Shown piece after piece: positions 1 to 6,084 of a DNA stretch of 10,129 bases; the stretch's first letter is position 1, and every line of letters begins with the position of its first letter. Both the position numbers and the translations under genes were made by a program. This stretch comes from DAIDHK01 sp035510695 (lineage in GTDB: Bacteria; Patescibacteriota; Microgenomatia; Levybacterales; UBA12049). The notes below the pieces were generated by a model. That model was not told the origin of the DNA, made no database searches, and saw only the letters and a list, made by a program, of their open reading frames with translations. The stretch covers positions 1 through 10,129 of the forward strand of contig DATKGO010000049.1 in NCBI GenBank assembly GCA_035510695.1, written 5' to 3'.

Positions 1-338
1 AACTGCCAACCCAACAGCACTACAAGAATAATCCCAAGTTCTATTACTAGATTAGTTGATGAGAGTTCAAATACCATGGCCGAAGTAAACGAAGCACCTT
101 TTTGAAACAAGGAACGAGCAAGAGCAACGGAAGCGTACGAACAAGAGCTTGAAGCAACACCAAATAATGTAGCAAAAGTAATATTACGTGGTGATTCTCC
201 TCCTAGTTTTTTTGCTATCGCTTTATGAGAAACAACAGCTTGTACTACTCCTGATAATCCGAATCCTAGTATAAGAGGCCAGAGTACTTCCCAAAACATT
301 GAGAAAGATGTATAGAATATCTGAAAAATAACATTCAT
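1..338 (-). CDS. YraQ/ArsP-type permease (DUF318), N-terminal part
   Basis: This is the first 112 or so codons of a membrane permease that runs off the left edge. After a short hydrophobic lead, the translation reads MFWEVLWPLILGFGLSGVVQ, then LGGESPRN, then VASSSCSYASVALARSLFQK, and near the edge FELSSTNLVIELGIILVVLL. The SSSCSYA segment and the E-SSTNLVIELG segment are hallmarks I associate with the COG0701/PF03773 permease family, which includes ArsP (organoarsenical efflux). The substrate cannot be told from this fragment. The ATG at 338 is the first in-frame start after a TAG about 40 bases upstream. An inner ATG at 299 is a less likely alternative. There is no Shine-Dalgarno sequence, and an extended -10 box lies 6 bases before the ATG. 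Family confidence is high; function is inferred. Confidence 0.85.
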   Translation of the reverse strand, partial: MNVIFQIFYTSFSMFWEVLWPLILGFGLSGVVQAVVSHKAIAKKLGGESPRNITFATLFGVASSSCSYASVALARSLFQKGASFTSAMVFELSSTNLVIELGIILVVLLGWQ

Positions 339-344
339 GAAGTG

Positions 345-353
345 AGTATACCA
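345..353 (-). promoter_or_regulatory. Extended -10 promoter of the permease gene
   Basis: On the minus strand the sequence reads TGG-TATACT, an extended -10 element (TGn followed by TATACT). The box ends 6 bases before the ATG at 338, so the expected transcription start falls on or next to the start codon, giving a leaderless mRNA. No good -35 is visible, which is acceptable for an extended -10. Confidence 0.5.
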
Positions 354-445
354 TGAAGATAGATTTTGCTCCGCCTAACAGAGAAGGGTAGAGCCTAAGA
401 TGATAAGTATATCAAACTATATCATTAACTAATTCCTTTTATACT

Positions 446-513
446 GTCTCATTTGTCTCATTTAGCCTCAAAGGTGAGACACCGCTATAGTGATATAATG
501 GGTTCAGAGCGGT
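446..513. repeat. Short direct and inverted repeats downstream of the transposase stub
   Basis: A 9-bp unit GTCTCATTT occurs twice in tandem (446-454 and 455-463). TGAGAC at 475-480 is the inverse of GTCTCA at 455-460. Immediately after it, ACCGCT (481-486) and AGCGGT (508-513) form a perfect 6-bp inverted repeat enclosing TGATATAAT (491-499), an extended -10-like string. The block lies beyond the stop codon of the ISAzo13-type remnant, so it may be the degenerate end of that insertion sequence. I could not identify a defined terminal inverted repeat or target duplication. Confidence 0.35.
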
Positions 514-555
514 ATGCTCAGCACATTAGTAGATATAACAAAATAACATCCAGTT

Positions 556-798
556 TTAGTTCCGTGGTTTAATTATATAATTCCACTCAGGATGAAACTC
601 ATCTCCCTCTATGTTGATCTGTTTTATTTGTTCCTCGGTTACTTTTTTACCTGTCTCATAATGGTTTTCATCAAGTACTGTTAAAGATACCCAAGAAAAT
701 AATGTTATCGTTGTCGAAAATATTTCAAGTGGCGCTTTTAGAAAGTATTTTATTTCAACATTAAGTAAATAAGTAATTATTATAAAAAGTTCCCACAT
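556..798 (-). pseudogene. ISAzo13-type transposase, C-terminal remnant
   Basis: The last 60 residues match the C-terminus I know from ISAzo13-family DDE transposases: a P-L-E-x-F start, then LDENHYETGKKVTEEQIKQI, then FHPEWNY-I-KP at the end. Full-length members are several times longer, so the catalytic domain is missing. The first 20 or so residues of the open frame (start at 798) do not resemble the family and overlap the 26-bp direct repeat at 782-807. The transposase homology probably begins near 738, and the ATG is fortuitous. The stub is not expected to be active. It marks past insertion and rearrangement next to the toxin-antitoxin unit. An intact small gene is a remote alternative. 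Confidence 0.65.
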
Positions 799-807
799 AG
801 TGCACTA
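782..807. repeat. Left copy of 26-bp direct repeat flanking the TA pair
   Basis: The sequence begins ATAAAAAGTTCCCACATAG and continues with TGCACTA. It recurs at 1585-1610 with one mismatch (TCCACTA). The two copies are 803 bp apart in the same orientation and enclose exactly the antitoxin and toxin genes with their promoter. A looser match continues a few bases further (ttccag against gtgccag). Confidence 0.85.
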
Positions 808-836
808 TTCCAGTTAAAATCTGACAAAATATAATA

Positions 837-865
837 TTGACATTTTGATGCTAAAATGCTAATAT
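837..865 (+). promoter_or_regulatory. Sigma70-type promoter of the TA operon (leaderless)
   Basis: TTGACA at 837-842 is a perfect -35. After a 17-bp spacer, TAATAT at 860-865 is a near-perfect -10. The -10 ends 6 bases before the antitoxin ATG at 872, so transcription should begin at or one base before that codon. No Shine-Dalgarno sequence is present. A second TATAAT at 830-835 has no matching -35. Confidence 0.75.
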
Positions 866-871
866 TCATAT

Positions 872-1126
872 ATGCAAAATACAATACGTACTACCGTTAG
901 AATTCGAAGTGATCTTTTTGATCAATTTCGTTTTTTAGCTTTAAAAAAGGGTACTTCTTTACAAGAAATAATTAATAATACGCTTGCTTTGGGCTTAGGT
1001 AAAATATCAGATTTGGATTCAGATAGAAAAGCAATGAACAAAATTAATCGATTTCGAGCCAGCCTCGTCGATAAAGATATTTCGTTAGAAGAATTACTTA
1101 ATACAAGTAAATTCGATTTAAAGTGA
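872..1126 (+). CDS. Ribbon-helix-helix antitoxin (VapB-like)
   Basis: An 84-residue protein, upstream partner of the PIN-domain toxin. Its N-terminus has an alternating polar/hydrophobic strand (TIRTTVRIRSDLF) followed by two helices (QFRFLALKKG and SLQEIINNTLALGL). This is the layout of a ribbon-helix-helix DNA-binding domain. The C-terminal 35 residues are polar and probably wrap the toxin. RHH antitoxins dimerise, neutralise the toxin and repress their own promoter, which is expected here too. The stop TGA overlaps the toxin's GTG start (GTGA at 1123-1126), so translation is coupled. There is no ribosome binding site; the promoter places the mRNA start at the ATG. Confidence 0.8.
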   Translation: MQNTIRTTVRIRSDLFDQFRFLALKKGTSLQEIINNTLALGLGKISDLDSDRKAMNKINRFRASLVDKDISLEELLNTSKFDLK

Positions 1127-1578
1127 GTGCTATAAGTCCTACCAATATTATTCTTGATTCATCCGTTATTGCAAAATGGTTTTTCCCATCGGAACAAGAT
1201 AGTGAAATTGCGTTGAAGATTCGCGATCTTTTCTTGAGTCATGAATTATCTATATCAGTTCCTATATTGATTTATTATGAAATAAATAACTTACTTCGTA
1301 CAGCTACCAAGCGTTTAAGAATAAGTAAAGATTTAGCAAAAGAAGCATACCAAGGGTTTCTAGACTTGGAACTAGTGGCATACTCATCTAAAGAACTAAT
1401 GGAAATGGCTTTAGAAAAAGCAGTATTGTTAGATATTTCCTCTTATGATGCTTCATATGTCGTATTAGCAGAGTATTTACAAATACCCCTTATATCTGCT
1501 GACCAAAAGCTTGTTGATAAAACTAAAACTCATTTCGTTCAAAATTTACAAAACATCTCTTCAACAATTAAATTATAA
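1123..1578 (+). CDS. PIN-domain ribonuclease toxin (VapC-like)
   Basis: A 151-residue PIN-domain protein, a normal VapC length. The four acidic positions of the Mg2+-dependent RNase site are visible: D12 in IILDSSVIAKWF, E53 in ILIYYEINNLLR, D109 in ISSYDASYVVLA and D127 in PLISADQKLV. Toxins of this type cut RNA (often tRNA or rRNA) until bound by the antitoxin; the target here is unknown. The start is GTG at 1123, inside the antitoxin's stop, so synthesis depends on antitoxin translation. No other start lies nearby, since the next methionines fall after the catalytic E53. The catalytic set looks complete, so the module is probably functional. Confidence 0.88.
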   Translation: MSAISPTNIILDSSVIAKWFFPSEQDSEIALKIRDLFLSHELSISVPILIYYEINNLLRTATKRLRISKDLAKEAYQGFLDLELVAYSSKELMEMALEKAVLLDISSYDASYVVLAEYLQIPLISADQKLVDKTKTHFVQNLQNISSTIKL

Positions 1579-1584
1579 GTTAGC

Positions 1585-1610
1585 ATAAAAAGTTCCCACA
1601 TAGTCCACTA
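1585..1610. repeat. Right copy of 26-bp direct repeat flanking the TA pair
   Basis: Second copy of the repeat at 782-807, same orientation, one mismatch, starting 6 bases after the toxin stop codon. The 80 bases after it hold no gene. They include GGTTCGAATCC on the minus strand near 1634-1644, which looks like a tRNA T-loop but lacks a pairing stem. Confidence 0.85.
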
Positions 1611-1690
1611 GTGCCAGCAAAACACACCCACCTCGGATTCGAACCTGCTATACTATATCTATGCTCGCGCCAAGGGAAGCTTGACGTATC

Positions 1691-1895
1691 CAGTTGGTTA
1701 AAGTCCAACTCACCTAAAGTTTAACCAGCAGGGTGATACAGAACTCTCCATGCAGAATGGCATACCAATACCAAAATTAACTTATGCAATCTACAACACT
1801 TGGTAAATATCATGTATCGGAGAGCCGAATGCGGGAAATCCGCCTGTCCGGTTCAGCTAGGGGTTTTGAAGTGATACAATCACGGAGGAATCTAC
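1691..1895 (+). mobile_element. Group II intron 3' end (domains V and VI), truncated
   Basis: Domain V is recognisable at 1822-1854. It begins GAGCCG, has the apical GCGGGAAATCCGC hairpin (1831-1843) and closes with CGGTTC. This is the catalytic core shape of group II introns, one base shorter than the usual 34. A domain VI-like hairpin follows (GTGAT-ACA-ATCAC, 1871-1883), with a possible bulged A at 1886 and a 3' end CTAC near 1895. Upstream, TGGTTAAA/TTTAACCA (1695-1702 with 1720-1727) is an 8-bp stem that may belong to an earlier domain. No GTGYG-type 5' end and no reverse transcriptase/maturase gene are present, so this is probably a truncated, immobile remnant. The upstream border is uncertain. 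The VOC gene starts one base after the apparent intron end. Confidence 0.65.
1884..1888 (+). promoter_or_regulatory. Strong Shine-Dalgarno (GGAGG) inside the intron's domain VI
   Basis: GGAGG lies 8 bases before the ATG at 1897, an ideal distance. It is the only strong, well-placed ribosome binding site I see in the window, and it falls within the 3' strand of the presumed group II intron domain VI. It fixes the start of the downstream gene. Confidence 0.7.
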
Positions 1896-1896
1896 T

Positions 1897-2271
1897 ATGA
1901 AGTTCAATAATTTAATACCAGAATTATATGTTGCTGATTTTCAAAAAAGCCTAGATTTCTATAAAAATGTTTTAGGATTTACGGTGGAATATCAAAGAGA
2001 AAACCCTCTATTTGCTTTTTTATCCTATCAAGGTAGTCAAATGATGGTTCAAGAAGAAGATGATGACGAGGAATGGCAAAATGGAAAACCTGAATATCCT
2101 TATGGAAGAGGATTAAATTTTCAAATTGAAACAAACGATATAAGTAAAATTGTTAATTCACTTCAAAGTAATAATTATCAGCTAAAAAGAGGAATAAAAG
2201 ATAGTTGGTATAAAGAGAATAATGTACTACATTGCATAAATTTAATAAAAAGTAGCGAAAAGAATGAATAA
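1897..2271 (+). pseudogene. VOC-fold protein (bleomycin-resistance/glyoxalase type), 3' end replaced
   Basis: The 124-residue product starts like a bleomycin-resistance/glyoxalase-type VOC protein: LIPELYVADFQKSLDFYKNV, LGFTVEYQ, then FAFLSYQGSQMMVQEE. A second beta-alpha-beta half follows, with YGRGLNFQIE and DSWYKENNVLH. Family members continue here with a stretch like G-x-R-E-F-L-V-x-D-P-D-G-Y-L-L-R-F, which closes the second module. In this gene the match stops at His112 (2230-2232) and is replaced by CINLIKSSEKNE. The missing text is not found in another frame just downstream, so a recombination joint near 2233 is more likely than a frameshift. Binding or sequestration activity is probably lost. 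The frame is open and has a good GGAGG, so it could still be translated. Its last 8 bases overlap the next gene. Confidence 0.65.
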
Positions 2272-2860
2272 AACATTTCAGAAAAAAAATAAATTATCTA
2301 ACTCAAGGAGTAAGAATATTAAACAAATTCTAAATAATATCAATGCGGATTCAGCGCTTGAAATCCTTAAGAAACTTGCTGATGAGGATATAAATATTTC
2401 AGAAAAGATAGAAGAACTTGCACTTGGATACCTTACTGAAGTTAATCCTGATAGTATTGCCGAAAACATTTTTAACGACTTGAATTCCCTCGAAGTTGAG
2501 GAAGTTTGGGATAATTCTGGAAGCACGAGGGATGGGTATATTGCGCCTTATGAATTGGCATCCGAGATGTTTGAAGAGACGCTTGAGACATATCTTGAGG
2601 AACTTAGAAAATATCAGAAGCTATCAATGAATAAGGAAGCAAAGCTCACCTGTATGGGAATTTTAAAAGGGCTGTATATGTTTAAAAAGAAGGCAACAAC
2701 AGAATTTAAAGGGTATGTTGAAGATGATCCGTATACTAATTTTACTGAGGTTTTTGAAGAGTGGGCTGAGATGAACAAAGACCCTAAAATAGAAAAAAAT
2801 ATGTATGAATTCGTGATTAAGAATTTCCCTGAGTGGTCTAATGTTTTGAAAAATAAGTAA
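2264..2860 (+). CDS. Acidic helical protein of unknown function
   Basis: I do not recognise a named domain. The 198-residue protein begins with a basic, Lys/Asn-rich segment (residues 1-20). The rest is acidic and mostly helical: two amphipathic stretches (ALEILKKLADEDINISEKIE and SIAENIFNDLNSLEVEEVWD), then WDNSGSTRDGYIAPYELASE and a long helix ending in EELRKYQKLSMNKEAKLTC. From memory, similar proteins with the W-D-x-S-G-S-T-R-x-G-Y and C-M-G-I-L-K-G patterns occur scattered in bacteria and archaea without assigned function. There is no signal peptide or membrane segment. The ATG at 2264 overlaps the end of the broken VOC gene, suggesting translation re-initiation. It converges on the next minus-strand gene with only 20 bases between the stops and no visible terminator. 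Confidence 0.7.
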   Translation: MNKTFQKKNKLSNSRSKNIKQILNNINADSALEILKKLADEDINISEKIEELALGYLTEVNPDSIAENIFNDLNSLEVEEVWDNSGSTRDGYIAPYELASEMFEETLETYLEELRKYQKLSMNKEAKLTCMGILKGLYMFKKKATTEFKGYVEDDPYTNFTEVFEEWAEMNKDPKIEKNMYEFVIKNFPEWSNVLKNK

Positions 2861-2880
2861 TTCACTCTTTATGTATCATT

Positions 2881-3732
2881 TTATTTGTTTCTAATTTTTT
2901 TACTTTCTGCATTTAATTTGGCATAGGTGATATACTCATCTTTTTGTCCAAATAACTTAGCCGTATCTGGATTTAGTTCCCGTAATTCCCTTACAAGCAA
3001 AGAGGATAATCCTGGTTCATTACGAGCTAAACGGATCAGGTAATCATCACGGTGATTTGGCGAAAGAAGTTTGATCCATGTTGCAAAATTAGCTTCGGTT
3101 TCAGATTGTAACGGCTTGCTGTGGTTTGCCGCTGCAGAAAGTAAATCTTGCGGAACTTGCAGTAAATCCGCAAGTACTGATTCCGCACTGCTTAGGCTAA
3201 TAAGTCCCCTCGGAACAGATGGAACTTTGATTTCATAGTCTTCTTCAATTACCTCATTTTCATACCCTTCTAATATGCATTGACTGGCTAACCATGTAAT
3301 ATACAATGCTCGCAGATCAGCCTCTATGAGTTCATTGCGAATAGCAATAAGAGAACTTAATTCGTATTCTATCCATTCATCCGGAGCATCAGTATCACCG
3401 AAGTTAATATCGAGAATATCATAATCGGGGTGCGTAGCAAATGTGACATAATCTTCTAAATCATAATCGTTAATAAGTGTTGCCGATAAAATTCCATGTG
3501 GAAAACGTAATCCAAGCCGAGGAGAACCCCAATTAGCCCAGTAGAGAAAACCATCAAAAAATTTATACAGTACTTGCATAGGGTCATGCTTAAAATCTCC
3601 CCATTGATATTCAATAAGGGCATGGGTGGAAGATGCTTCTATGTGACTGGAAAGTTTTTTGACTTCCTCAAGTTGTGCCTGAGTTAAAGGTTTGTCAATG
3701 GTCATAAATTCATAATGCTGGAAGTTACTCAT
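2881..3732 (-). CDS. Uncharacterised protein of a widespread family, last gene of operon
   Basis: A 283-residue soluble protein without a named domain. Residues 42-76 carry the most distinctive block: YQWGDFKHDP, then FFDGFLYWANWGSPRLGLRF. LRALYITWLAS lies further on. I recall this pattern in a broadly distributed family of hypothetical proteins, some of them encoded near SWIM zinc-finger proteins; that recollection is unverified. The C-terminal third is charged and rich in Leu, Asp and Arg, and ends in a basic tail (KKIRNK). It follows the 107-residue gene with a 78-base gap and is probably co-transcribed with the three upstream genes. The gap contains a 10-bp palindrome, CAATTAATTG (3752-3761). 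There is no clear ribosome binding site before the ATG at 3732. Confidence 0.7.
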   Translation of the reverse strand: MSNFQHYEFMTIDKPLTQAQLEEVKKLSSHIEASSTHALIEYQWGDFKHDPMQVLYKFFDGFLYWANWGSPRLGLRFPHGILSATLINDYDLEDYVTFATHPDYDILDINFGDTDAPDEWIEYELSSLIAIRNELIEADLRALYITWLASQCILEGYENEVIEEDYEIKVPSVPRGLISLSSAESVLADLLQVPQDLLSAAANHSKPLQSETEANFATWIKLLSPNHRDDYLIRLARNEPGLSSLLVRELRELNPDTAKLFGQKDEYITYAKLNAESKKIRNK

Positions 3733-3810
3733 ATTGATGATTTAAAGGTATCAATTAATTGAACTTTGTTACTATTTTGCAAGATAGTTGAATTACTTTC
3801 AAGTCTGCAT

Positions 3811-4134
3811 TTATTTTTCAAGTTCTATTTTTCTCGATTGAAGTTCTTCCAATCGTTTTCTTAAATCTTTCATTTCTTTTTTAATTTTCCGTAGCTCTGT
3901 TTGATTTTTCAATTTACGCAAATAATCCAAACCGAGTTCTTCTATAATATATTTTTCAAGTTGACTCCGTAAAACTCTTAAATAAGGATTACCCCAGATA
4001 GAACCTTCTCGATATTCAAGCTTTCCAGCTCTTATTCCCTTCACAATAAAATTCTGGGCTACGCCATACTCTTTTTTTGCAGTTACATCACTAAGCGTTG
4101 CTCCTTTTCGATTCCATTCGCCATATTCAGCCAT
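3811..4134 (-). CDS. Small HTH-like plus coiled-coil protein
   Basis: A 107-residue protein in two parts. Residues 1-65 contain a conserved-looking start (YGEWNRKGATLSDVTAKKEY) and a compact helical region with AGKLEYREGSIWGNPYLRVL. This suggests a small winged-helix or excisionase-like DNA-binding fold, in which AGKLEYREG would be the wing or hairpin. Residues 68-107 are a highly charged coiled coil (KKEMKDLRKRLEELQSRK) likely to mediate dimerisation. I recall similar small proteins as hypothetical entries in metagenomes. The gene starts 8 bases after the upstream stop and lacks a Shine-Dalgarno sequence. A DNA-binding adaptor role for the operon is an inference from fold-like features and position. 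Confidence 0.65.
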   Translation of the reverse strand: MAEYGEWNRKGATLSDVTAKKEYGVAQNFIVKGIRAGKLEYREGSIWGNPYLRVLRSQLEKYIIEELGLDYLRKLKNQTELRKIKKEMKDLRKRLEELQSRKIELEK

Positions 4135-4142
4135 AATTCTGT

Positions 4143-5120
4143 TTAATTTGATACTTTTTTATCTTTTTCAAAAATAAAAAAGTTTTTATCTAAATATTTT
4201 CTTGTAAATTCTCCTTGAATTTGGGGATGTTGCCATGCATATTCACCTTGCCAATACATTTTTTCTCCACACTGCGAACAATAACCAAATTTTCGCCCCT
4301 GATTATTTTGTCCTATAAATATCGGAGTCCATTCATTTTGATCATTTTGAAAGTAATACTTTTTTAGACCAATTGTTAGCCAGTGATCTAAAAGTCGTCC
4401 TGTCCATGAAAGCATTTTATCTCTTGAAGAGATAATAAAACGTTTGTCTTCTGCTAGCGCTTTAAATAAGTGATCAGGCGGAATATTTTCATTATAGGGA
4501 TAGACATAAAGATATTTTCTAATGAGAAAAAAATCAGATTCATGCTTTGCGAAGCCGTGATTAAGAATATCATAAACCAAACCTGCAAGTTTTTTATTCT
4601 TTATTGCTATAGCGAATTCATCTCTCTCCGTTCGTTTTTCTTTCCATATTGAAAAAGTATATGTACGAATATCAATACATTTAAGTAAAATATCATCTTC
4701 TTCTTCAAAATCTGTTCTTTTATACCATTCAGCAATGCCTGAATAATAAGGAAACTTAACTACTTTTGGATTTACATGATGAGATAAGTTATACTGATTT
4801 TCTTTATCATCAATAAGCGTTATTGTTGCATCGTGATGATTCCATGCAGTTAAAAAAGCTCCAAGGTCATCATCCCTTCTCAAAACTCCTTTCTCTATTT
4901 CTCTTTTTGACGGCGTATACCGAAATGTTTTCCCTTTATATACTCGTTTTGCTAAATCGTATGTGTTATTACCAACACGGACAATTTCTTGTTCATATGG
5001 CGTTAGTCTCTGTCGTATTTTAGAAGGAGCAATATCGGTAAGATGTGATAGCTCCTCAACAGTTAGCTCTCTTTCTTGAGCCTCAAATGCTTGAAGAAGA
5101 AGTTCTTTTATGGTTAACAT
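4143..5120 (-). CDS. Uncharacterised protein, winged-helix-like N-terminus and CxxC
   Basis: A 325-residue protein I cannot assign to a family. Residues 1-60 look like a winged helix: LTIKELLLQAFE, then LTVEELSHLTDI and APSKIRQRLTPY, followed by a short strand pair (IVRVGNNTYDL). The middle holds acidic and aromatic stretches (FEEEDDILLKCIDIRTYTFS) and a helical part with LLDHWLTIGLKKYYFQ. Near the C-terminus C281 and C284 sit in GYCSQCGEKMYWQGEYAW, half of a zinc ribbon. H298 might supply a further ligand, but a full Cys4 set is absent. It is the second gene of the operon, 2 bases after the upstream stop and 8 before the next start, so coupled expression is expected. Nucleic-acid binding is inferred. 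Confidence 0.7.
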   Translation of the reverse strand: MLTIKELLLQAFEAQERELTVEELSHLTDIAPSKIRQRLTPYEQEIVRVGNNTYDLAKRVYKGKTFRYTPSKREIEKGVLRRDDDLGAFLTAWNHHDATITLIDDKENQYNLSHHVNPKVVKFPYYSGIAEWYKRTDFEEEDDILLKCIDIRTYTFSIWKEKRTERDEFAIAIKNKKLAGLVYDILNHGFAKHESDFFLIRKYLYVYPYNENIPPDHLFKALAEDKRFIISSRDKMLSWTGRLLDHWLTIGLKKYYFQNDQNEWTPIFIGQNNQGRKFGYCSQCGEKMYWQGEYAWQHPQIQGEFTRKYLDKNFFIFEKDKKVSN

Positions 5121-5122
5121 AG

Positions 5123-6019
5123 TTATTTTACTCGAAAAATATGTATTTGTTTGATTTTATTCTTTGGAACAATCATCTCAACTTGCTTCTCAAGCTCTTC
5201 TTTTGTCATTCCTGATGCAACAATGATGCCCCTCAGTGTTGCATACCATACGTTTTTAATTCCAATTTCGTGAAATCGCCGAACAAATTTCCGTGCATCT
5301 GATTTTCCTAATTCTTGGTAGTAGACATCAGTTAATGAAGGATGTTTATCCAGCAAATCAACGATTTCTTCAGTATAATATTCATGATTTTTATCACTTT
5401 TGAGATAAAATTTTAACAGCTCTTCATCATTTGATTTTTTCGTTTCTATGGATTCAGGTAATGAGGTGACAATACCAGAGCGTGATTTTGCTTCTTGATA
5501 CGTTTGTTGAAGATCACGGCGAATGCCTGCACCGAAAATAATATTGCTGGAAAATAAAATACCGTCATACACAATATATTCTTTGAATGGTAATAAAACC
5601 GCGTCTACCAAGACAGGAGGATCATACGGGAGCATGGTGTCGAAATCATCTTGTAATGCTTTTACTCCATATGCTTTTTCTGGTTTTTGTGTACTCAAAA
5701 ATATAGCGTATTCTTTTAAGTATTGAATAATATAGAATTCTCCTCGAAAGAAATACTTCCAGTTTTTTATTATCATTAACTCAGTTTGAGTAAATTTTTG
5801 AGGGTTCTCTTGGATAAATGCATCAATGATTGTAATATTGTTATATAATATATCTCGTACTTTTTGTTTTTGCTTAAGTGTTGTTTTATCTTGAAGTTCT
5901 TTCCATGACTTTATATCTGAATTGTTAATAATATGATTCTTTGTTGCCACAAAATACAACAAAGAAAAGTATAGTATGTAATACAATTCATACTCTGAAG
6001 AAGTAAGGTTTATGGCCAT
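5123..6019 (-). CDS. Uncharacterised protein of a widespread family, first gene of operon
   Basis: A 298-residue protein. The central block carries the most recognisable text: AYGVKAL (116-122), LLPFKEYIVYDGIL (142-155), FGAGIRR (162-168), then GIVTSLP (182-188). The C-terminus has a small alpha/beta part, NVWYATLRGIIVASGMTKEE, ending in HIFRVK. I recall these patterns in a common family of hypothetical proteins seen in many bacteria; no activity is known to me. There is no export signal. The N-terminal 30 residues are rich in Tyr and Leu but broken by polar residues, so probably not a membrane anchor. It leads the four-gene minus-strand cluster. The ATG at 6019 lies 11 bases after a perfect TATAAT box, so the leader is only about 5 bases. 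Confidence 0.72.
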   Translation of the reverse strand: MAINLTSSEYELYYILYFSLLYFVATKNHIINNSDIKSWKELQDKTTLKQKQKVRDILYNNITIIDAFIQENPQKFTQTELMIIKNWKYFFRGEFYIIQYLKEYAIFLSTQKPEKAYGVKALQDDFDTMLPYDPPVLVDAVLLPFKEYIVYDGILFSSNIIFGAGIRRDLQQTYQEAKSRSGIVTSLPESIETKKSNDEELLKFYLKSDKNHEYYTEEIVDLLDKHPSLTDVYYQELGKSDARKFVRRFHEIGIKNVWYATLRGIIVASGMTKEELEKQVEMIVPKNKIKQIHIFRVK

Positions 6020-6030
6020 AGATTACATTG

Positions 6031-6059
6031 ATTATACAATTTTGAGTTGCATATTGAAA
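6031..6059 (-). promoter_or_regulatory. Promoter of the four-gene minus-strand operon
   Basis: TATAAT on the minus strand (6031-6036) is a perfect -10, 11 bases before the ATG at 6019. The -35 position at 17 bp spacing (6054-6059) reads TTTCAA, a weak match. The predicted leader is about 5 bases. This promoter interleaves with the divergent one at 6042-6070. Confidence 0.55.
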
Positions 6060-6070
6060 TGTCTTATGAT
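6042..6070 (+). promoter_or_regulatory. Promoter of the CcbP-like gene
   Basis: TTGAGT (6042-6047), a 17-bp spacer and TATGAT (6065-6070) form a sigma70-type promoter. The start should be near 6077, giving an 8-base leader before the ATG at 6085. AGG at 6081-6083 is the only, and very close, Shine-Dalgarno-like string. Confidence 0.55.
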
Positions 6071-6084
6071 AAAAATTGATAGGT

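Noticed and set aside
1620..1660. tRNA-like text on the minus strand (GGTTCGAATCC near 1634-1644)
   Set aside because: The T-loop string is present, but its stem pairs at only two positions and no acceptor, D or anticodon arms are found. At most a scar.
2278..2865. Minus-strand frames opposite the acidic helical gene
   Set aside because: Their Ser- and Phe-rich composition is the mirror of an acidic Lys/Glu-rich plus-strand gene, and they have no start signals.
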